DNA from: Coffea arabica
Taxonomy: Eukaryota > Streptophyta > Magnoliopsida > Gentianales > Rubiaceae
Direction of reading: 5' to 3'
DNA: 64,000 nucleotides
Assembly (NCBI RefSeq): GCF_036785885.1
Contig: NC_092320.1
Coordinates: forward strand, 22,383,557 to 22,447,556
Part shown: one piece after another, positions 43,761 to 56,576 of the stretch
Numbering within the stretch: the first letter of the stretch is position 1
Layout: every line of letters begins with the position of its first letter
Position numbers and translations under genes: made by a program
The notes under the pieces: model-generated
Told to the model about the DNA's origin: nothing
What the model saw: only the letters and a program-made list of their open reading frames with translations
The model's database searches: none

Positions 43761-46700
43761 TTTCTTGCTTAGATGCTATATTCATGAAAATCCAAGTCTG
43801 TGGAACGTGAACCTTGGGCTATCTTTGCTGCTGGTTTGGCTTCATGATTTTTATCATGTTTTTGCTTCTTGATGTTTCCCTGGTTGCTGTTTGTTTTGTG
43901 TCTCTTTAGTGTTAAATAAAAGTGCCTGAGTTCAGGATCTTGTTTTGTTTGGAATTGGTTTTGTATGATCTTTGGGTTGTTGAGTTACGGAAGTTATGGG
44001 AAGTAGCAGTATGAAAATTCGCAGAGAAAGGAAACCAGCAAATAAGAAAGCAAAGCTTTGGCCATGCTGCATTGTTTTGTTGTTGAATGATTATGGCTAT
44101 GGGTTGCTAAGTCCTATCTGTGTTTTGTTGAAAATGGAAGACAGTACGTGAAATTTGACTAGATTCAGGACCTCTTCGCCCATAATGTGCTCTTGTTTTC
44201 TTAGGCCACCACCAAAAGTAGTAAATATGAGGGTGGACTTTGAAGTGATAATAGATTCTTCTCCGTGCAATGCATTATCGGGAGTCTTACTATCACTTCA
44301 CTTGAGGCTATGCTCTCTTTTGTCCATCAAATAATAAACTACTAAAGCTTGCATAGAAGAAATGAAAGAGGTTCAAGTTGCTGCTTGGAAATGCTACATT
44401 GCATCTCTTAAAGGGCAAAAGAAAGAAAATTTTATTTATTGTACAAATTGGCATGCACCTTAAAAAAAAAGAGAAAGAGTGGATGGTCATGAAGTAAACA
44501 TAGAAAAAAAAGGAAATGCCTCTGATGAAGAGCTCGAGCAAGTATTTGTGGATATCCTAGAAGAACATGAATGAAGTGAGTATGGTGATGATGACTTCAC
44601 TAAAGGAGAAAGAAAAACAATGGAAGTTACTGAGGAGGAACTTTTCCAAGTTATCAACAATCATTTCGTCCATCTAGTAGAGTATCTCAAAAGACTTAGC
44701 AAAGTAGTTCTTTTTGAGAAGAAGGACATAAGTATGACAGGTTGTGTGGAGAAATCCTGGGTTTCTAACTCGTTCCATTTGAAGTTTTATAGTCAACAAG
44801 AGCTTCTAACTCGTTCCTTCTAGGAAATCCAAAAGTTCATGATGTAATCAACTCAGGAGTGGACAAGCTTCATCATCTTATATCTTCTAGTTGATTAATG
44901 AATTCCTATTATATTCAAAAAACTTCTAAGAAAACTCTTAAAACTTTAGCTATCTTGGATTATTGAAAGACACTATACTTAAATGAGATCTCGTGAAAAT
45001 AAACGGACAACCCTCCTAAGGATGCAAGCCAAGTAGTTAGTCCTCCCGAAGGCGTGGACTACTAATCAAACAAATATGGTCCTCTAAATGATGCATAATA
45101 CATAAAGATTTCATTTGGAAAAAGACTCCTCTAAGTCAAAACTTAGAAAAAATTAGCAAAGGGGTGAAAAGTTAATTCCAAATTTTCTACTACATTATAT
45201 CATAGAACTCTTATTTGGCTTTTTGTGGCAGTTTACAAAAAAATTCTTAACTGAATAGATGGAACTTGATTTCCATGTGAAGCCGTAATATATTCAAGAT
45301 TTCAAGTTACCTTTATTTCCATTGTATATCTTTTATTCAAGTAAGCAAAATCCTTTATGCATTACTTTTAAGTAAATAAAATTGTGTAGGAGCAAATCTT
45401 GTGCTTAATGTAATATGTTCTTAGTTTTATTTTTTCCCCTTCAAAGAAAACCACCTAGTATGGTGGGGGTTTAGCCACCCTACCATTTGAATAATTTTTA
45501 TAAGTTTTCATTCCTTGTTTCGTTGTTGTTTTGCGAGAAAGAAGATAATTACTTCTGCATATTAGGATTAAACGTTTATCATAAGTCATTGTTGTTTGGT
45601 ATGTTGTGTATATGTTGTTATAACAAGCCTTTCTCTTAATTCCGGTGAATGCTATCACCATGATGATCAAGTAATTGCTAAGTTTGAAGATCAAAGGCAG
45701 CAACAAAGCTATCAAAGAAATACCAATCTCAGTTTGAAGATTAAAGGCAACGGCAAAAATATCAATGAAATTCCAACCTCTCATAAGCTAATACAAAGCT
45801 TTACCATCCAAAAAACCTATAAATTCATCATCAGAAGCTGCCACACCCTCAAATGGCGAATCCCAAAACCCTTATCCAAGAATTTGTTTTAAAGCTATAA
45901 AAATCATTTCGATATACGGAATTTCACCTAAAACTACTAAAATATTGTCACTAGTAACTTTCATTGTACATAAAACCATAGTCATAAATAGTCCCTCCAA
46001 GATGCCATTTTGGAAACCACTTTTGAGTTAAAGGATTTCGTAATGGTAAGAGGGAAAAGTGCAATTCTGGAAAGCAAACCTCGACATATTAGGCCATAGC
46101 ATGACCCATGAATCTGACACCCATAATGTCAAGAACTTCATAAATGTCATGTTTTATTTTATAATAGTACATGTCTATAATTAGAAACTCAAACGAAAGT
46201 ACAAACTTTAGCCATGTATTAGTCCTTTGTTATGTCATTACCATCTTGATGAAAGATGAATTGTTTGTTTGAGCTTACCATGATTTAGATGCACCTTGAA
46301 ATCGTGTAAAAGCTTTCAAGATAACTTTATTAGCCACATCGGTCAACAGCAATTTTCCAAAAGTTACACCACCTTCCACACAAAGGGATTATAAAAATTC
46401 ATAATGGTAAAATATTAGTTTAAGACGCATATATTTCTACCCTAATATGATTATAAGTATCTATTAATTTTTCTTTTATGTTACTTTTGAGCTATTGGAT
46501 GACAAGAAGCTGGTTACTCAAGGGAAAATTTCTGAAACTTAAGAGGCTTGAATCACTGGTTGAACCATGACTAAATCTTTCCCAAATTGGTTTTTCAAAA
46601 TCTTTCCCAGATTTAAGCGGCTAAAATCTTTCCGAATTTGGTTTTTCAAAAATAATTGAATTGTTTTCAACTAACTTTTTGGAATTGAGAACATATGTCT

Positions 46701-47118
46701 AAAATGTTTGACATCCATGCAGACTAACAATACCATTTTTGTTGTGAAAACTAGCCAAACACGTAAACACATGAAGCTGCAATTAGTAATTTTGCCACCT
46801 AAATGATCAGATATTGCTCATTTTCCTGACTAAATTCAACAGTTAACAATTGGGAAGGGGAAGTGTAACTCAACATTCAACATGAGGTCATATCGTCTTA
46901 GTATCTGTTTCTGAGATCATTTTAAAGCATAGACTGTTCATAGAAATTATTAAAGAAATCGTACGTGAATGAAGCATAATTGGAGATGTCAAGTGAATTA
47001 CTGGCGGAGTCAATATATTATACAAAAGAAAATTAATATATACTTAAACGCATATTAGTGTAGAAATATATGTGCATTAAATTAATAATCTACCATTTTG
47101 AATTTTTATAATCCTGGT
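43761..47118. other. Intergenic stretch, nothing firm
   Basis: No gene recognised. 44230-44310 can fold (GAAGTGATA ... TATCACTTC), which may be a small foldback. 44560-44820 has a ~67-codon frame starting MEVTEEELFQVINN that resembles no known family and is probably a decayed fragment. Confidence 0.35.
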
Positions 47119-47120
47119 TA

Positions 47121-47389
47121 CTCCTTTCATCCCATTGTTATTGTCATATTTTCACTTTATTGATGTATCAAAATAAGAGTCACCATTCAAATTTAACACA
47201 TGCTTTCCAATCTTATCATTTGAAAAAGCAACTTTTAAAATCCTAATACACATCTATTAAGAGAATATTTTGAATTCAAAGGATGCTTTTGTCAATTTAT
47301 TAATGCCACCTCATCTAGACATATGATTATCATGTCTCCGTAAAAAATTGGATTTCCATAAAACGACTCTAATATTGGGACGGAGGGAG
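47121..47389. mobile_element. Tc1/mariner (Stowaway-like) MITE
   Basis: 269 bp with ends CTCCTTTCATCCCATTG and, from the other side, CTCCCTCCGTCCCAATA, flanked by TA on both sides (47119-47120, 47390-47391). The CTCCCTCCGTCCCA end is a familiar plant mariner-MITE signature. Confidence 0.9.
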
Positions 47390-47436
47390 TATGTGTAGTG
47401 TGGGGAGTAATGCTCATAATAGTCTTCACATTTTTT

Positions 47437-47981
47437 AGGAAAATGGCCATTTTGATCCTTCATCTTTTGGATTTTGGCCAATATAGTCCCTTGTCTATCT
47501 TCATGACCATTTTAGTCTCTTATCTTTACAAAAGAATGCCAATTTAAGACCTCTAATGGAAAATTAGAAATTTTTAACAGAATTAGTCACATATAAGGCG
47601 TGTGCACTATTAGAAATGATGGGTTTGGTCCATTATCTTCAAAGCCATGTCCAATTTTGTTCCTTAATATGTCTATTATGGTTTTCTAGTTTCTTATTAA
47701 AAGTTCTACATTGATTTTATTTTGTGAAAATGGGAGTTTAAATTACTGAAAAGATAAAATTAGACGTGATCTTGATGGTAATAGACCAAAATAGTTATTT
47801 TTAGCACTTCGCATGGCTTGCACTTAACTAATTCCATTAGAGATTTTCATTTTTTCTATTTGATATCCTAGATTATCTCTTTTTTTTTTGTAAAGATAAA
47901 AAACTAAAATGGCTACAGTGATAAATGAGGGACTAAATTGATCAAAACTCGGAAGATAATGGACCAAAATGGCCATTTTCC
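47437..47981. mobile_element. MITE with ~30-bp inverted ends
   Basis: Ends AGGAAAATGGCCATTTTGAT at the left, and from the right AGGAAAATGGCCATTTTGGT. A T-rich target on both sides hides the exact duplication, so the superfamily is open (Mutator or hAT). Confidence 0.7.
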
Positions 47982-48404
47982 TTTTTCTAAAATGGAGCAT
48001 CAAAATATGAAGTTAACTAACCAGGCTTTAAAGACAAAACTATTCACGAATTTTTTCTTTCCCTAACTTACCAAAGCAAGAGCTTCAAAGTTCAACTAGT
48101 TGTTATGTTATGGTACAAATATTTAATTTATGCAGAAGATACTTCGGAATGTGGCCATGCCAACTATCTCATTACTATCTAGTTGTCACCTAGTGTATTG
48201 GACGGCCATCTGTTTTGCTTTTACGTTTTCTTTAGTTTAAGTGAAACTATGTTTTTTTTCCTCTATTAATTTGGAGAATGAATCAGAAAGAACGTAGCAA
48301 AGACTATTATAAATAAAACGAAGAAATTTCATCAATACCTTTTATTACTTTCATCATATTCATCCTCCTTAATATACAAGGTGAAATTATTAAGATAAAA
48401 AATT

Positions 48405-48875
48405 GGGCAAATTCCACTTTACCCCCTATGGTTTAGCATTTTTTTTACATAACCCCCCTATGGTTTCAAAAGGTATACATAACCCCCTCATGGTTTGGAT
48501 TAAAGTGTCAAAGTGACGGGAATGATTATTCTTAACGGAGTCACCTAAAATGTCAAAAATACCCTTATATAAAGTTAAAAATTATTTATTAACCAAGGGG
48601 GGTTATGTGTATATTTTAAAAACCATAAGGGGGTCATATGGTAAAATATTAAACCATAAGAGGGTTATATGGTAAAATATAAAAATCATACGAGGTTAAT
48701 GTGTCATGTATTTATAAGGGTAATTTCGACATTTTTAGAAGTTCCGTTACGAATAGCTATTTCCGTCACTTTGACACTTTAATCCAAACCATGAGGGGGT
48801 TATGTATAGTTTTTGAAATCATATGGGGTTGTGTAAAAAAAGGCTAAATCACAGGGGGTAAAATGTAATTTGCCC
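48405..48875. mobile_element. Mutator-type MITE, second copy
   Basis: 471 bp, same family as 25193-25665. Ends GGGCAAATTCCACTTTACCC and, from the right, GGGCAAATTACATTTTACCC. Flanks TAAAAAATT and TAAAAATT look like an 8-9 bp duplication with a slip in the A run. The interior is palindromic over much of its length. Confidence 0.85.
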
Positions 48876-49218
48876 TAAAAATTCAATACCTATTAAGAAA
48901 AAAATATGAAGACAAAAAGAAGAACCATTACTAAACCCAAAGAATTTCGAGCAAAAAAAATCAAGAAAATAAAAGTTGAAACCTTCCTAATGTACCTGCA
49001 AGTGCAAAAGATAAGAGATAAGAGATTTATGCAGTTGTTTAACATGAAAAGCGTCCACAGAGGGCTGAGAGAGAAATTTGTTGAGAAAATTTATCCAGTA
49101 TTGAAAAAGATAAAACTAACGAAAAAAAAGGCTGGAGAGAGAATAATGATGAGGTCTTCTAAGAGCGCCTATAAAAAACTCGCCTTGTCAAAATTGTTGA
49201 TATGTATCAAATGAACCT

Positions 49219-49311
49219 AGGAGTTCCCCCAAACACTTCATTAGGCTGAATTCTTTAGCCTAATTGAGGCAGAAAATAATTGTCCCCATTGAAGTGTTTG
49301 AGGGAACTCTA
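49219..49311 (-). ncRNA. MIR395: MIR395 precursor hairpin
   Basis: miR395 guides cleavage of ATP sulfurylase and SULTR2;1 transcripts and is induced by sulfate shortage. On the minus strand the 3' arm (49241-49221) reads A followed by TGAAGTGTTTGGGGGAACTC, which from memory equals canonical plant miR395 except for the first base (A, not C). The 5' arm (49309-49290, GAGTTCCCTCAAACACTTCA) pairs with it over 20 positions with one G:U wobble. The loop is ~48 nt, and mature miR395 lies on the 3' arm in known precursors, as here. A TATA box lies 57 bp upstream. It is not listed as a MITE because the paired arms end at the miRNA duplex and no convincing target duplication is seen. Only one hairpin is seen, although MIR395 genes often cluster. 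Confidence 0.88.
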
Positions 49312-49368
49312 GAGAACATCTAATGCTTTATTAACTAATCTATGCTTTTGCCCATTGTTAGGTCACAC

Positions 49369-49376
49369 TATTTATA
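49369..49376 (-). promoter_or_regulatory. TATA box of MIR395
   Basis: Minus-strand CCTATAAATAG, 57 bp before the hairpin. A pol II start would fall near 49342, just upstream of the 5' arm. Plant MIR genes usually have such a box. Confidence 0.65.
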
Positions 49377-49399
49377 GGGCTCTCCGTGGTCCACACAAT

Positions 49400-52300
49400 T
49401 CACAAGCCACATGCTATTTTCTGGAGAATGGACGAACCTAGTCATGATATAGGTCAGATGAAAGATAGATAACCAACAAAACTTGAGAGGTCATCTTTCT
49501 TCAACCTTTTCACTCAGTAGGTATCCCCTTTGATCTCTCTTTTTCAACTTTTTGTTCATGAATATAATGATATTATTTGTCCATATAAAAAAAGAATGGC
49601 GAATGTGTCAATCTCATGCATGTTAATTTGGCAGAAGCATACAACTGCTAAACCTAGTCAGCTAGAAACATAAATCTGGTAATTATCCATCTTAAACATA
49701 CTAAAAACTGCGGGATTGTTTGTCCAAGCAATTCGCATCACTTTCTAGTTGCATTAAAAACCATAATTTTGCTGATAAACCTGGGAGTTAAGGATATGAG
49801 AGTTGGGATACAAGTGGTTGAGCTCTAGAGGGTACAAGGGTAGTAGGTTTATTCTTATCTTTTCACTTGCTACATAATTCTGACTAGGTTCAACCTAGAA
49901 AATCCATCTAGAGACTTGATTTTTAAGAGATCCTTTTAGAGGGCTAGTTGTCCTAATCAGGAAGGCCACAAATGCACGCGCACAAATCTTATCCACTCAA
50001 ACAGAAGATAATTATGGAATCAGCTACACCACTACAAATTCTCTGCTTTGCATATCTACACTTCATTGGTTAATTTCCATGTGAATTCAGCAAAATATGC
50101 ATCTAAATTCTATCTTTCAAAAAGACTGTCTTTGAGTGGTTGCGTTCTTTAGCCTAAATTAAATGACATGACAATCAAAGACAAATTTTGTATTACAAGA
50201 AGTGCATGGTTGATTAATCAAAGACAAATTTTGTATTTTGTAACACAAATAGGTTTGTAGGAATCCAAATTCTACCATTTTCATTGAGTAATGATTAATG
50301 AACTATTGGCCTTATAAGCACCATGAATCTTTTTATTGCACAATCCTTGATTATGTCTCATTTTTTTAAGATCATCCTAGTGTAAGTCCTTGAGTAAAAA
50401 CTCACCCATCTGACCTCCAAAGGGTTTTGAGAACCTTGAGACTGCACTCCCTTTACCAGCCAAACTCTCCAAATCAACCTTCTTTTCTAGTCAATTAGAT
50501 TATTTTCTACATATAATGACTGACCAAATGGCTTCTAATCATTTCTACATTGCAAAGCATGACCTCTTAGCGTACTTCTAGCGTATAAAATTAACCATTT
50601 GAATATTAACTGACTTGTTAGATAAGGATCCGTTTGAATGGAATAATGAAGTAAATGCTGGTTTTCAAACTATAGCTGTACTCCACCAGTTTTAGCCTTG
50701 CTACATTTTTGTGAAACATTAATTATATACCTGTGATTAATACTTATAGGGCAATAGAATTGATGAGTACTAATTGGCTAGCGATACTGCTAAAGTCATA
50801 ATCTTCTTGTCAGAGTAATATTTATCCAAACACGGGCATTACTCTCAATTAGTTAATGCCATATATTCTAATTGTTGTTTTTGAACTCATTATCCACGAA
50901 TTACTCATTTTCTTTCTCTTTCTCATTGATAGTACGAGGTTTTGTCTACTTCTCTCATTTCCCCTCCAATTCTTGCCTTCCAATCTCTCTCCCTATTTCC
51001 TATTTTACAATTTGTTTTCATTTTGTTGAGACTTTTGTAGTATATGGTTCAAGATCTTTTGCATAATACTATTCTCTGTTTTGCTCTTGCTATTTTTCCA
51101 TCACTATTAGTAAGTGTTTCTTTTTTTCTTCCTTTTTTGCTTTTATTCCATTATGTTTTCTATTAAATAATCTCTGCTTACAATTTTTTTTTCTTTTATT
51201 CCATTATGTTTTCTATCACTATCAGCACATTATTACAAATTTCATCAATTTGTTTATAACTCCTCCATGTTCTTGGTGCTTCTTATTATGAGTGGTTTAC
51301 CTACTCTTTAACGGCTTCATCAGTTTTAATTGAACTTTAAATCTTTACGGTGCAATGGTTGCTTTAGTGGACAAGCTCATATTCGTTAGCAAGAGAAGAG
51401 GGAGGTCATTAGGCCGCATCTAATCATCCATACTAAAGTCATTTTTTTCATACTATAAATTAGAACCTTGACGGTTTACTATGTTTTTTTTAATTCATAT
51501 TTTTTTATTAAAGATCATGTCAAAACTTTGTGATTGCTTTTATAATGTCATTCAAACTCAATCCTATGATATATGCAACATGCTTTATTTCTTTGAATTT
51601 TGCTTGTTTAATGTATTAGTGTGCAATTGATCTTCTTATAAACTTCACTATCTTTTCCGCTTTTCTAATTATTATATGAATCTTGATTTCAACATGTGTC
51701 CATATTTTCTAATAACTAGATTAAATTTATTTTTAATTGTGTTATGTTCTATATCTCATGCATATAGAAGGAAAAGTGTGTGTACATTTTTTTGGACTAT
51801 TTTCATTTTAGATTGTTAGTTGTTTGAGTTAAATCATATTGTATTTGCAAAAAAAAAATAGCTTTTAAATACGACTTTGAAAATTAAAAATAAGAGTGCT
51901 TTAAAGTAAAAGAATTACAATCTAAGAAAAAAATATGGTAAAAAACTCAAAACCAAATCAATGAGTTATGAAAATAATAGATAAACAAATTAAAGAAATA
52001 GAAGAAGTAGGGAAGCTATTCAATTAACTAGAGAGAGACGAAAAGAAATAATTGGTGGATAATGGGCCCAAGAGAATCAATGAGAATATATGTCCCTTGA
52101 ACACCTTTGGATCTGGGTTTGAATCTAAACAAATTAATTTTGGTGTGGATCTAAGATGGTCTAATGACGAATTAGATCCCCAAGCCCAAATCCATTTCGG
52201 CTCTGGTATGGGTTTTACCTCTAGCACTATTAGAGTTTGTATCCAACCAAATTATCTCTTATGAAGTTGAGACTCGGAAATTTCAACCCAAACCAAACAT

Positions 52301-53931
52301 TGACATCCTTAACAAGAATCCCGCGTGTGTAAAATCTCAATAAGGAATATATTAATAGGTGATTTGTAAAAACACACTATGCAACTTATGGATTATGATC
52401 CAAAGAATATAAGTCTAACCATGGTAATGATCGGAGTCGAATTCATTCAAACTTTAAGCAAAAAAAAAAATATATTGTGTCAGCTGGCTTAATAGTTATT
52501 GAGAACCAACATAAGGAGTATATATGATACGCTCCTTTTGGCTTGGTCTATGCATAGGTTCTGTATAAGATTTAAATCAAGCTAACAAAATCATCACAAT
52601 CGATGTCATCCCTGTGAAAATATGCATACAAGTTTGTATAAAATTCAGTTCCGAATATTTTTGTTGAATACAATTATTCGATATTACATATGAGATTCTC
52701 TGTATTTGCAGATTCTAAAAATTTTTCCTTTAGAGGAATTTTCACAAGAACTATTATACCTCTTCTTGGTAGACTGCTATGTAATTGGTTTCTCGGTTTT
52801 TTTTTATATAAATGTTGCGTGATCATTTGCATTTGGTATGTTCATCTATCAAAATGTTTGCTGTCAATCAAATTTGAATGCAGAACTCTAAGATGCAGTA
52901 GTGGACTGAGAAGGATTTAGGCCCTGGGACCAGAGGGCAAATATTAGTTTGACAAATCGATAAAGGCTCTACTTTTACAAAAATCTTTCTGGGGCAGGGT
53001 GAGAGAGTAGGGAAGCGAAGCGAATATAATGTAATTTTTTCTTTTAGTGTAAGTAAGAGGATTCGAATTCAGAACCTCTCACTTATACTCCCTACCTCCA
53101 TACCATCCAATCCATCTCATCCCAGAGAATATAATGTAATTTTTTTAATGTAATTTTCTTAAAGCCTTATCTAGGAACTTTTCACTTTTAGAATGCAGGA
53201 AATATATTTTTTAAAGTCTTGGAAGGGTTAATACTTAATACCCCGACCTGGCACTTGGCAAAAATTACCCCTTTTGGTTTTAAAATCATAAACTCAACTG
53301 GTGTGTTGCATGTCCAGCTATAAAAATTGCAATAAAGGTTTCCCTTTTTTTTTGGCATTGCAACAAAGATTAAAATCAAGAAAATTTATTAGTCTTTATT
53401 AGTGAAAAATGTAGAGTTTCAAGATTTAAACACATCGGCTTCTTCTAACATTCATACTCACAAAGACAATTGGACTCGGTAGAATTTCCCAGAAAATAGC
53501 CACAAATATAGCTCCAATCTTTTGGAGTTTTCGATTTACAAAGATCTGGGCATGGTAAATTGGACTTAACATCACACGGTCCAGGAAAATGGAGTTAGCA
53601 AACAATGTCAGGATGGTCCAAAGCCATGGTTCGAATTCCCTCTACTGCATTTGAAAATGGAAAATGTTAGTCTATAATATGGATATAATAGCCTAGAAAA
53701 GTAATCACACGAATTAAGGAGAAAGTTACCCATGGATGTCAAACCAAATGGTCAATTCTTTTGTTCTTCGTTTCTTTGTGTGTGTGTGTGTGTTTTCGGA
53801 AGCTTCAATTGTGGATCGATCTAATGTTTGTTCGTATTTGAAAAAAAAAAACTTATGGTAACTAAAAATTTTGAACAAAATTTTATCTGTGTGGTTCTTG
53901 AAAATAATTTATATTGCTTATCTTTGAGATG
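49400..53931. other. Intergenic stretch, no gene seen
   Basis: AT-rich, no frame with family features. 53040-53080 contains GAGGATTCGAATTCAGAACC, a reversed SINE-type B-box segment, and 53620-53640 has GGTTCGAATTCCC. Both are probably SINE relics. Confidence 0.35.
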
Positions 53932-54158
53932 GACAATATTCAATACTGAAAAAAAAAACTATGCACAGTAACTAATTGCAACTTGGAAAATGATTTCAAT
54001 ACTTCCAGTGATAATCTATCAGGATTAAGCTAATCTTTGAAAATGGACAATATTCAATACTGGAAAAAAAAAACTATGTACAATAACTAATTGCAGCCTA
54101 GAAAATCACTTCAATACTTCCAGTGATAATCTGTCAGGATTAAGCTATTAATTGCAAT
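53932..54158. repeat. Tandem duplication, period 114 bp
   Basis: GACAATATTCAATACTG at 53932 and 54046, followed in both by an A run, ACTATG, ACTTCCAGTGATAATCT and AGGATTAAGCTA. The two copies differ at ~10 positions. Confidence 0.85.
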
Positions 54159-54176
54159 TTTAAAATTTTTTGTTCC

Positions 54177-54207
<31 letters not shown>

Positions 54208-54341
54208 TAAAAATGTATAACTGTGCATTTCACTTTAGCAAGAAAGCAAACACACGTCGTAACCTATATGGTGTACCTGTGGCACGATAATCAAAGGTCA
54301 TCAAGAGCAGAAAAAACATCAATGCCTTTGCCATCTTCTTG

Positions 54342-55662
54342 TGATAGGTTGCAATTTTATCATTTATTTTATAATTAATTTTTCCTATTATCTGACCCGA
54401 TGTGGATTAATTGTTGGATTTTACTCACTTTTAGTATTTTGCATTTATTTCAGGGAGTAGAACAAGCATATGATAATAAGTGCCGATTTAACAGAAGAAG
54501 AATCCAAATAATAGAGCTTATTTCAGGGGTATTTTTGGAAAAGAAAAACTTATCCCCATTTTGGTAATTACTGCAAAGACAAGGATGAAGGCATGGCTTC
54601 CTTTTGCTGGTGTGGGCCGCCGCACAATAGCTGGGTATTAGAGAGGATTGCAATTAGATAGGAATTGAAAACGGATGCTTTGGAGTAGGACTCCAATTCC
54701 AGTGCAACGGAGGTGGGCCGCCGCACATGAGAACCAAGCATTAGAATAGATTAGGAATGGGGACAATTATATATATGGCAGAGAACAAGCACTACGGAAG
54801 TTTTCTTAGCCTTTGACTTTTCTTTTCATCTTTAGTTCCTTTTCTTTTCCTTTCGGTAGGAGTAGACAAGGAATGAGTTAAATCCTTTTTAGCAACGGAT
54901 GCTTTGATTCACCTGAAATTATGAGATCGGTTTAATTTTATCTCTTCCTTTTTTTTATTGGTATTCGCATATTCCTTGATTGCAGTGCTTATGATTGTTT
55001 AATTAATTAATTGTCGTGGATCCGGATAATTAGTTAACTCGATAATCTTTTGTCAATTAGAGCATTAAATCCGTAATTGTTTAATTGTCTTGATTTAGTG
55101 GCAACTGGCATAATTAGATTTGCGTCAGGGGGGATACGCGGGCTAATCTGAAATAACCCTGGTAGTGTGTTATTTGGTTAGAATAGGGCTCCTTTAATAC
55201 ATAAGGTAATTGGGGAATTAAATCTTATGGGCATACCTAGAATTATTTCTCAATTAGGGCAGTGATTAACGGGCGTACCTTAATCACCGGCACAGTAAGG
55301 AGGAGTTGACTGTCATCACTTGTTTGACAGTTATAACCTATTTATTGATAAATAATTGGAATTACCTTTATTTCAATGATCAATTAGGTGAACCATTGCT
55401 GAAGTTATTCCTTGGCTAAATCCTTAGTTATCATTCATTTGATTTTAGTAAATTATTATTTAATTTTTAGTAGTTCCTTGGATTTTATTTGCATTTATTT
55501 GATTGTCACTCTCTGCGCAAAAACACCCCCTTGTTACTGTGAATTTGAAAAGAAATAATTACTTCCAGTCTCTGTGGAATCGACCCTGCTCACCGCTATC
55601 TGCAGAAATTACTTTTAGTTTGAGCAGGTTTTTATTATTGCACAGGTTTCGACAACCTGTCA
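54342..55662 (+). mobile_element. Solo LTR, family A, inverted relative to 10.6 kb
   Basis: 1321 bp, TGATAGGTTGCAATTTTATC to TTTCGACAACCTGTCA. The flanks TCTTG and TCTTA are a 5-bp duplication with one change. Its right ~700 bp are the reverse complement of 10621-11300. No primer site follows, so this is also a solo LTR. Confidence 0.82.
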
Positions 55663-55853
55663 TCTTATTTTTGGTTTTTTTGGTCTTTCTTGCTTTTGGT
55701 TAAGCTAGAATACTACATCCTACAAGTGTTCCAGAAGGTCTTATTTATATTGAAACTTTAACCAACGTAAAGATTTGATTATTAATGCCAAATCTTGTGT
55801 TTATTGTATTAATCATATAGTATATGTTATTTTAGTAAGTAAATCACTAAAAC

Positions 55854-56571
55854 TTGTTAGATTCATGAGTAAAAAAGATTACATTCCACATTGGTCCGAG
55901 AGATGGAGAAAGAGTGATTAATATGTAAGTAAGGGTCCAAAATCTAATGACTTAAGATTTTGGGTCAGAATTGGGTTCCTGACTTACATATTGGGCTCTT
56001 TGATGGATTCTTTCGAGGTATTTTCCCATATCAAATTGGTATCAGAACTTCAGGTTGTGAGACTGGACTACTCATGGACAAGTGGATTCTTTTCGGAGTT
56101 GGATCGGTGAAAATTCTTTTCTTGATAGTAGATCAAAGTGTTAAGGAGTTTGGCTAGTGTTGGACCAGGTGTGCCATAGGTTTGACAGGGGGTCCAATTG
56201 GTGTAAGATGGAGCCAAGGGTTGGCAGAGGTCCAAAAAAATTCAGTTTTGATGTTGAAGAAGAGTGGGTCCATATTTGGGAGAAGAGGTGATCTTATGTG
56301 ATAAGATAGGTTTGCGTTGAGTATTAAAATGGGCTCGAAGAAGGGCTTATAAATTTGGGTTTAATATGGGGGTTACTCATGAAAAGGAAAATTTGTTAGA
56401 TTCATGAATAAAAAGTTTACATCCCACATTAGTACGAGAGATGGAGAAAGAGTGATTAATATGTAAATAAGGGTCCAAAAACCTAATGGTTTAAGTTTTT
56501 GGGTCAGAGTTAGATTTCTAACTTACATATTGGGTTCTTTGATGGATTCTCTCGAGGTGTTTCCCCTATCA
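55854..56571 (+). mobile_element. TRIM (miniature LTR retrotransposon)
   Basis: 5' LTR 55854-56033 (180 bp) and 3' LTR 56394-56571 (178 bp) both run TGTTAGATTCATGA to CTATCA/CATATCA. After the 5' LTR comes TTGGTATCAGAAC, the initiator-tRNA-Met primer site typical of Copia and TRIM elements. A purine run GAAAAGGAAAA precedes the 3' LTR. The flanks AAACT and AAATT are a 5-bp duplication with one change. The 360-bp interior codes for nothing. Confidence 0.88.
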
Positions 56572-56576
56572 AAATT

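Noticed and set aside
44230..44310. Possible second miRNA hairpin
   Set aside because: The arms pair imperfectly after ~10 bp and match no miRNA I know.
48906..49214. 102-codon Lys-rich frame between the Mutator MITE and MIR395
   Set aside because: The A-rich sequence gives Lys by composition. No motif, and it ends just before the miRNA hairpin.
49219..49311. Calling the 49.2-kb foldback a MITE
   Set aside because: The arm sequence is miR395, the mature product is on the expected arm, and no clear target duplication was found.
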